Shown here piece by piece: positions 24,569-29,980 of a stretch of 29,980 nucleotides of DNA. The notes beneath the pieces were generated by a model. The model was not told where the DNA came from and ran no database searches. It saw only the letters and a program-made list of their open reading frames with translations. The first letter of the stretch is position 1; every line of letters starts with the position of its first letter. Source of the DNA: an uncultured Flavobacteriales bacterium (lineage in GTDB: Bacteria; Bacteroidota; Bacteroidia; Flavobacteriales_E; Vicingaceae); assembly GCA_937925525.1 (NCBI GenBank), contig CALALS010000286.1, positions 1 through 29,980 on the forward strand, written 5' to 3'. Position numbers and translations under genes: made by a program.

Positions 24569-25843
24569 TTAATTTATCCCGGATAATGTACTTTTCTTGA
24601 AATCAGTTCCGGAAGGATTTTCAAATATTTCTAAGTCAAAATACTTTACTGAAGCTATAATATGGTCGAAAATATCGGCCACTATGATTTCATAGTTTTT
24701 CCAATTTTTGTCTTTGCTAAAAGCATATATTTCCATAGGCACTCCCTGTGGTGTAGGGTCTAATTGTCTAATTAAAAAAGGCATTTCATGATTAATAAAC
24801 TGATTCTGCTCTAGGTACTTCTGAATATAAATTCTAAAAACACCAATGTTAGTTAAATTTCGTCCATTAATGGCCAAGGTTTTATCTACATTGTTAGATG
24901 TATTATATTTAGATAAACTTTCTTTCATTTCATCTAAATATGGCTTTATACGTTGAATTTTAGAAAAATTAGCTATCATTTCATCTGTACAAAACTTAAC
25001 GCTATCCATTTTTATAAACACTGATCGCTTTATTCTTCTCCCGTCACTTTCTGTCATTCCTCTCCAATTGACGAAAGAATCAGAGATAAATGAATAAGTA
25101 GGAATAGTTGTTATTGTTCTATCAAAGTTTCTAACTTTTACGGTAGTTAGATTAATTTCATCCACATCACCATCCGCACCATATTTAGGCATTGTTATCC
25201 AATCTCCTATCCTTACCATATCATTTGCCGACATTTGAATACTTGCCACAAAGCCAAGTATAGTGTCTTTAAAAACTAAAATTAAAATGGCGGTCATTGC
25301 ACCAAGACCGCTTAAAAGATAAATAGGCGATTTACCAATAATTACAGAAAAAATAAAAATTGAAAATATAGTGTAAACGCTAAGCTTTGTTAATTGCTTA
25401 TAGCTATCAATAGGTTTATCTCTTAAGCTTGGTCTATCTTTTAAGTGGGCAGCCAAGGCATTAAGAAACGACCTGATAATTAGCAATAAAACAATAAGTA
25501 ACAATACATTAGTCACTTTATATTGCTGAGTAGCATATTTAGGAAAGTCTATAAATACAAATGGCATAAAGCTATGTAACACCCAAACTGGAAGTAAATA
25601 GCAAAGACTTCTAAAAAACCTAAATCGCACCAAATAATCATCCCACTTGTTTCTACTTTTAATGGCAAACGATTTAATTGACTTTACTAAAACAGTTTTT
25701 ACTACAAACCACAACACATAACTTAATATGGCGGTTGCCAAAAGCATGGTAAAAGAAACCAAGTAATTTTCAATAACTCCTGAGAGTTCTAAATTAGATA
25801 TTGATTCATTTATAAAACTATGTACTTCTTCTGCTATCTTCAT
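24569..25843 (-). CDS. MscS-family mechanosensitive channel, YbdG/MscM-like
   Basis: 424 residues. About five membrane segments in the first 200 residues lead to the pore-lining helix (GLGAMTAILILVFKDTILGFVASIQM) and the MscS beta domain. The stretch ITMPKYGADGDVDEINLTTVKV, then RNFDRTITTIPTYSFISDSFVNWRGM, is close to E. coli YbdG, including the DGxVxEI insertion that marks this subfamily. It should open under membrane tension on osmotic downshift at the inner membrane. It overlaps the exchanger gene by 4 bases. Confidence 0.88.
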   Translation of the reverse strand: MKIAEEVHSFINESISNLELSGVIENYLVSFTMLLATAILSYVLWFVVKTVLVKSIKSFAIKSRNKWDDYLVRFRFFRSLCYLLPVWVLHSFMPFVFIDFPKYATQQYKVTNVLLLIVLLLIIRSFLNALAAHLKDRPSLRDKPIDSYKQLTKLSVYTIFSIFIFSVIIGKSPIYLLSGLGAMTAILILVFKDTILGFVASIQMSANDMVRIGDWITMPKYGADGDVDEINLTTVKVRNFDRTITTIPTYSFISDSFVNWRGMTESDGRRIKRSVFIKMDSVKFCTDEMIANFSKIQRIKPYLDEMKESLSKYNTSNNVDKTLAINGRNLTNIGVFRIYIQKYLEQNQFINHEMPFLIRQLDPTPQGVPMEIYAFSKDKNWKNYEIIVADIFDHIIASVKYFDLEIFENPSGTDFKKSTLSGIN

Positions 25844-26772
25844 ACTATTACTAAATATACAAATACTCCGTATCCAACTAATAAAACTAGACCATAAAAT
25901 CTATTTACAACTTTTTTCCCAATATACATCATTGGAAGCAATATAGCTGATACACCTATTACCCACAACACATCTCTAGATAGTGCAAGTGAATTAATAG
26001 GAATTTCTTTGATAATAGATGTAATACCTAAAATTGCAAGTATGTTAAACAAGTTTGATCCAATTAAATTACCCACAGAAATATCTGTTTGTTTTCTAAA
26101 TGCGGCTATACAAGATGTAACTAATTCCGGCACGCTTGTTCCAAAAGCTACTACAGTTGTTCCTATAACTAAATCACTAACACCAAACTGTTTAGCAATT
26201 CCCGTAGCTCCGTTTACTAACCAATCAGCTCCATAAACTAACCCTACACAACCTATAAAAACAAATAAGATATTCAATCCCATTTTACTTTTTTCTTTCC
26301 CACCTTCTTCTAATTCAATACTAATGTTTTCCTTTCTAGATTTTCTAATAATGAATACAATATAACTCACTAAGAGAATGACAAATATGATTCCTTCCCA
26401 TAATTCTAAATTCAAATCAAACATAAAAACGTAAAGCAAAAAGGTGGCAATCATCATAGCAGGATAATCAAATTTTAGCGTATCTGCTTCAACTGCCAAC
26501 GGAAAAATTAAAGCAGACAATCCCATTACCAAAGCTATGTTAGCCACATTAGAACCAAGCACATTACCGATAGCTATATCCGGAACACCACCTAAAGCTG
26601 CTTTAATACTTACCAATAATTCAGGCATTGAAGTTCCCATAGAAACCACCGTCATTCCTACTACTAGTGGAGATATTTTAAACGAAGTGGCTACTCCTAC
26701 AGCTCCCTTAACAAGAATTTCACCTGCAACAACTAGAGTGATTAAGCCTAGTATAAACCATATATAATCCAT
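25840..26772 (-). CDS. Cation/Ca2+ exchanger, YrbG-like (CaCA family)
   Basis: 310 residues, ten membrane segments in two inverted halves. Each half has the alpha repeat that lines the ion site: GTSMPELLVSIKAALGG ... GNVLGSNVANIALV, and GTSVPELVTSCIAAF ... GNLIGSNLFNILAI, each with the conserved Glu and Asn. Probable Na+/Ca2+ or H+/Ca2+ antiporter in the inner membrane; ion specificity is not readable. Its start shares one base with the tatA stop. Confidence 0.9.
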   Translation of the reverse strand: MDYIWFILGLITLVVAGEILVKGAVGVATSFKISPLVVGMTVVSMGTSMPELLVSIKAALGGVPDIAIGNVLGSNVANIALVMGLSALIFPLAVEADTLKFDYPAMMIATFLLYVFMFDLNLELWEGIIFVILLVSYIVFIIRKSRKENISIELEEGGKEKSKMGLNILFVFIGCVGLVYGADWLVNGATGIAKQFGVSDLVIGTTVVAFGTSVPELVTSCIAAFRKQTDISVGNLIGSNLFNILAILGITSIIKEIPINSLALSRDVLWVIGVSAILLPMMYIGKKVVNRFYGLVLLVGYGVFVYLVIV

Positions 26773-26990
26773 TAAGATTTATCGTCTTTGGTTGGATCAA
26801 TATCTTTTTTCATTTCAGTAGCTGATTTTTTTATCTCATTTTGGATTTCGCTTGTTGCATTTTTAAATTCTTTAATCCCTTTTCCCAAACCTCTGGCAAG
26901 TTCCGGAATTCGTTTAGAGCCAAAGAAAATGACTATTACCAATAAAATAAGAATTATTTCAGGGCCGCCAATGTTAAAGAATAACAACAT
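26772..26990 (-). CDS. tatA: Sec-independent translocase protein TatA
   Basis: 72 residues from ATG 26990. One N-terminal membrane helix (IGGPEIILILLVIVIFF), the FG hinge (Phe23-Gly24, IFFGSKRIPELARGLGKGIKEFK), an amphipathic helix and a charged tail. Forms the pore-like part of the twin-arginine translocase with TatC, not in this window. A frame extended to TTG at 27011 would overlap the predicted promoter and is unlikely. A Tat substrate candidate is the DUF1501-like protein at 15495-16823. First gene of a three-gene unit with the exchanger and channel. Confidence 0.9.
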   Translation of the reverse strand: MLLFFNIGGPEIILILLVIVIFFGSKRIPELARGLGKGIKEFKNATSEIQNEIKKSATEMKKDIDPTKDDKS

Positions 26991-27008
26991 AGAATAAAAA
27001 TAGTGGTG

Positions 27009-27016
27009 CAAAGGTA
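27009..27016 (-). promoter_or_regulatory. Predicted tatA promoter -7 element
   Basis: TACCTTTG on the minus strand is an exact TAnnTTTG match, 18 bases before the tatA ATG. The -33 region would fall inside the secDF terminator hairpin, where CTG rather than TTG lies at the right distance. Confidence 0.55.
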
Positions 27017-27018
27017 TG

Positions 27019-27048
27019 AAAAAAGCCTTTCTGTTTCAGAAAGGCTTT
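27019..27048 (-). terminator. Strong intrinsic terminator of secDF
   Basis: A 12-bp perfect stem, AAAGCCTTTCTG with loop of three bases and CAGAAAGGCTTT, followed on the minus strand by a run of six T. It lies 24 bases after the secDF stop and ends just before the tatA promoter element. On the plus strand the T-run is weak, so it serves secDF. Confidence 0.9.
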
Positions 27049-27071
27049 AGTTTGAGTTTTAGATAGAATTA

Positions 27072-29980
27072 TTATTTTTTCTCTCCTTCATCCATGCTTC
27101 CTTTTAGCATATCATAAGCTATTGGTGAAGCTATAAATACAGATGAGTATGTACCCACAATAATACCTATTAATAAGGCAAAGATAAATCCTCTGATTAC
27201 TTCACCACCGAAAATAAATATCATTAATAATACAAAGAAAGTAGTTAATGAAGTATTTATTGTTCTGCTTAAAGTACTATTAAGTGCATTATTTACCACC
27301 TCAGTAAATGGTTGTTTTTTATATGAAGCTAAGTATTCTCTTATTCTGTCAAACACAACCACCGTATCATTAATCGAATACCCCACAACTGTTAATATTG
27401 CTGCTATAAAAGCCTGATCTATCTCCAAAGAGAAAGGCAAGAAGCCATAAAGCAATGAGAAAATAGAAAGTACTATTAATACATCATGAAAAATGGCGGC
27501 AACAGCACCAAGACCAAATTGCCATCTTCTAAATCTAGCTACAATGTATAAGAATATTACAAGCAATGCAAAAACAACAGAATACATACCTGCTCTTTTA
27601 ATATCATCTGCAATAGTGGGACCAACAGATTTTACACTCTCAATAGTAGGATTATAACCGGCATCTATTAAGCCTTGTTTAAGGTTTTCCTCTACCATTG
27701 TTCCTGCATTAGGATCATCACTATTGTATAAATAGTTGGTAGCAATCATTACCTGATTATTGTCGCCATAAGTTTTTACTTCCGGTCGCATTTTAGAACC
27801 ATCTTTGTCTAAAAACACATTTTGAAGTACGTCACCAATATCAGAAGGCACCACAGCTTTATCAAAAGAAACCTGAAGATTTCTACCACCGGTAAAATCA
27901 ACACCATAGTCTAGCCCTCTGGTTGCCATAGAAGCAATACCTGCAATAATTATTATTGATGAGATAATATAGCCTAGTTTTCTTTTATTAATAAATGCAA
28001 TGTTTACATTTTGAAAAGCGTTTTCAGTTAATTTCGTAGCAAAAGTTACCACCTTTTTCTTGTCTAATTGCCATTGGAAAATTAATCTGGTAATAAAGAT
28101 GGCAGAGAACAATGAAGTTAAAATACCTACTACTAATGCCTTGGCAAAACCTTCAATAGGACCTGTTCCAAAGAACCAAAGGATTAAACCGGTTAATAAA
28201 CTGGTGATATTGGCATCTAAAATTGAAGAGTATGAGTTTTTATATCCATCTTCAATAGCCAATTTAACGGTTTTACCTGCTCTTAATTCCTCTCGAATTC
28301 TCTCGTAAATAAGAACGTTAGCATCTACCGCCATACCAATCGTTAATACTATACCGGCAATACCCGGAAGTGTTAATGCAATATTGGTAGAGGCTAGTGC
28401 TCCAATAATAAAGAAAAGATTCGCTAATAATGCAACGTTAGAAGCAACACCCGCCTTATTATAGTAGAATATCATGTAAACTAATACCACTGCTAATGCC
28501 AACATAAAACTCATTAAGCCAGACTTAATAGCTTTTGCTCCTAATGATGGACCAACAATTGCTTCTTCAACAATTCTGGCAGGAGCAGGCATTTTACCGG
28601 CTTTAATTACGTTAGCTAAATCTTGTGCCTCTTTAACCTCAAAGTTACCTGAGATAGATGAACGACCACCGGCAATTTCTCCATTTACGGTTGGCGCTGT
28701 ATAAATCAATCCGTCCATTGCAATAGCAACCGACTTACCCACATTTGCTCCGGTAATTGCTTTCCATTTTTGAGCACCTGTTGCGTCCATTACCATAATC
28801 ACTTCAGGAGAACCGCCAAATTGACCATAATCTTGGTAAGCATCAACAATTACATCGCCATCTAAAGCAGGTCTTCCATCTCTGTCAGATGCTTTCATAG
28901 CTGCTAACTGTACAAATTTTCCTTCGTCATCATATGGTTTAGCAAACCACAATAATTTCATTTTAGGAGGTAAAAGAGCTTTAATCTCTTTCATTTTTAG
29001 ATACTTATTTACTTTACCTGTATCTTTAGTAGCAACATAACCAACTACACAACCCTGTCCATAAACAAACTGTCCATTACCATCTTGAAATATAGCCGGA
29101 CGCATTACTTCAAATAATGGGTTTGCTTCTTGTTCTGTAGTATCTTCAGAAGTAGCTAATAAATCATCTAAGCTTTTGGTTGTATCACCATCAAGTCCCA
29201 TTAGTTTATTTAACGTACTTGTATCATTTTGTAATGAATCAGGAGTAACTTGAGCTACAACAGCAGTAGTATCTTCCGGTAAAGGAATAATTGTAGTATC
29301 AGCTTTATCCTTTTTTAAATCCTTTCCTTCCTGAATTAAACGAAGCTTAGTGTTAATCTCTTCTAAAAGTGGATAAACCTCTTGGTTTTCATAAGTTTCC
29401 CAAAATTCAAGATTAGCAGTTCCTTGTAGAAGTTTTCTAACTCTGTTTTTATCTTTTACACCGGGTAGCTCCACTTGAATACGGTCAGTCCCAATTAGTT
29501 TTTGAATGTTAGGCTGAGCAACACCAAATTGGTTTACCCTTGTACGTAAAACGTTAAAAGATTGACTAATAGCATCTTCTGCTTCACCCTTAAGATATTC
29601 TACTACTTCTTCGTCAGTGGCTGTTGGGCTTAATCTATCTTTAGTAGATAATGAATAAAAAGACGAAACTAGCTTTGCATTTGGAGCAACTTCTTTATAA
29701 GCTTTTGCAAATAGCGTTACAAAATCACCGTCATCTTGTTTTTGAAGTTCTGTTGCTCTAGCTAAAGCTTTTTTAAAGTTTTCATCACCTTCTTTATCAG
29801 CGGCTAAAGCGGCTAGAATATCAGGAACAGAAACTTCCAAAGTAACATTCATACCACCTTTAAGGTCAAGACCTAAGTTGATTTCTCGTTCTTTACAGTC
29901 TCCGTAAGTAAATCCTAAAACAGGGTATACTTTTTCAGATCGCATAGAATCTAAATACCTATTTTCTAGGTCTTCATTGC
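27072..29980 (-). CDS. secDF: Protein translocase subunit SecDF (N-terminus outside window)
   Basis: A single-chain SecD-SecF fusion that uses proton motive force to help complete protein export through SecYEG. The frame is open to the right window edge (NEDLENRYLDSMRSEKV precedes the first internal Met at 29945), so the true start lies outside; about 969 residues are visible. The SecD half begins with the periplasmic P1 element LGLDLKGGMNVTLEV and includes a low-complexity acidic insert (DTTIIPLPEDTTAVV ... DTTEQEAN) common in Bacteroidota; its membrane part has IAGIVLTIGMAVDANVLIYERIREE. The SecF half begins near DYGVDFTGGRNLQVSF and has VVGYSINDTVVVFDRIRE. The stop is followed by a strong terminator. 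Confidence 0.96.
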   Translation of the reverse strand, partial: NEDLENRYLDSMRSEKVYPVLGFTYGDCKEREINLGLDLKGGMNVTLEVSVPDILAALAADKEGDENFKKALARATELQKQDDGDFVTLFAKAYKEVAPNAKLVSSFYSLSTKDRLSPTATDEEVVEYLKGEAEDAISQSFNVLRTRVNQFGVAQPNIQKLIGTDRIQVELPGVKDKNRVRKLLQGTANLEFWETYENQEVYPLLEEINTKLRLIQEGKDLKKDKADTTIIPLPEDTTAVVAQVTPDSLQNDTSTLNKLMGLDGDTTKSLDDLLATSEDTTEQEANPLFEVMRPAIFQDGNGQFVYGQGCVVGYVATKDTGKVNKYLKMKEIKALLPPKMKLLWFAKPYDDEGKFVQLAAMKASDRDGRPALDGDVIVDAYQDYGQFGGSPEVIMVMDATGAQKWKAITGANVGKSVAIAMDGLIYTAPTVNGEIAGGRSSISGNFEVKEAQDLANVIKAGKMPAPARIVEEAIVGPSLGAKAIKSGLMSFMLALAVVLVYMIFYYNKAGVASNVALLANLFFIIGALASTNIALTLPGIAGIVLTIGMAVDANVLIYERIREELRAGKTVKLAIEDGYKNSYSSILDANITSLLTGLILWFFGTGPIEGFAKALVVGILTSLFSAIFITRLIFQWQLDKKKVVTFATKLTENAFQNVNIAFINKRKLGYIISSIIIIAGIASMATRGLDYGVDFTGGRNLQVSFDKAVVPSDIGDVLQNVFLDKDGSKMRPEVKTYGDNNQVMIATNYLYNSDDPNAGTMVEENLKQGLIDAGYNPTIESVKSVGPTIADDIKRAGMYSVVFALLVIFLYIVARFRRWQFGLGAVAAIFHDVLIVLSIFSLLYGFLPFSLEIDQAFIAAILTVVGYSINDTVVVFDRIREYLASYKKQPFTEVVNNALNSTLSRTINTSLTTFFVLLMIFIFGGEVIRGFIFALLIGIIVGTYSSVFIASPIAYDMLKGSMDEGEKK

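Noticed and set aside
26991..27011. TTG-initiated extension of tatA
   Set aside because: The codon lies inside the exact TAnnTTTG element, so it would not be transcribed; ATG 26990 gives the normal TatA N-terminus.

Overview
The window is AT-rich bacterial DNA from a member of the Bacteroidota, most likely a Flavobacteriales-type marine or aquatic organism. The evidence is a one-piece SecDF, T9SS sorting domains on two secreted proteins, SprB-type repeats, the ArgF'-type acylornithine carbamoyltransferase, lipoproteins ending their signal in SCKK, and TAnnTTTG promoter elements in place of sigma70 boxes. Both ends cut a gene: argH at the left, secDF at the right.

Region 1 (1-7880, minus strand) is a complete-looking arginine operon read as GNAT acyltransferase, argG, argC, argD, argF', argB, argE, argH. 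Genes overlap or abut, which suggests translational coupling. Between its promoter and the first gene lies a 35-codon reading frame ending SSSRRNRRPFRV (five Arg in the last nine residues). It is followed by a hairpin with a U-tract just before the first structural gene. This looks like an arginine-sensing ribosome-mediated attenuator and is the most interesting element here. The first gene probably supplies the N-acylglutamate synthase step.

Region 2 (7880-14056) holds a divergently read secreted cupredoxin with a T9SS tail, an operon of dolichol-phosphate-mannose-synthase-like glycosyltransferase and dihydroorotase, and a 1048-residue SprB-repeat/PKD adhesin with a type B T9SS domain.

Region 3 (14061-18240, minus) is a tight five-gene operon: two lipoproteins resembling split pieces of the planctomycete DUF1549/DUF1553 proteins, a Tat-exported DUF1501/sulfatase-superfamily-like protein, a lipoprotein with a CX4CH haem-type motif, and a small lipoprotein. 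It resembles the planctomycete PSCyt1-DUF1549-DUF1553-DUF1501 set, redistributed into separate envelope proteins; its function is unknown.

Region 4 (18292-24519, minus) is a surface-polysaccharide operon: gmd, fcl (GDP-L-fucose), a Wzi/RemB-like outer-membrane barrel, a WecA-like phosphoglycosyltransferase, and a second Wzi-like gene interrupted by one in-frame TAG.

Region 5 (24569-29980, minus) contains tatA, a YrbG-like cation/Ca2+ exchanger and a YbdG-like mechanosensitive channel in one operon. Upstream is secDF, which ends in a strong terminator that runs into the tatA promoter. No tRNA, rRNA, CRISPR array, insertion sequence or prophage gene was seen.
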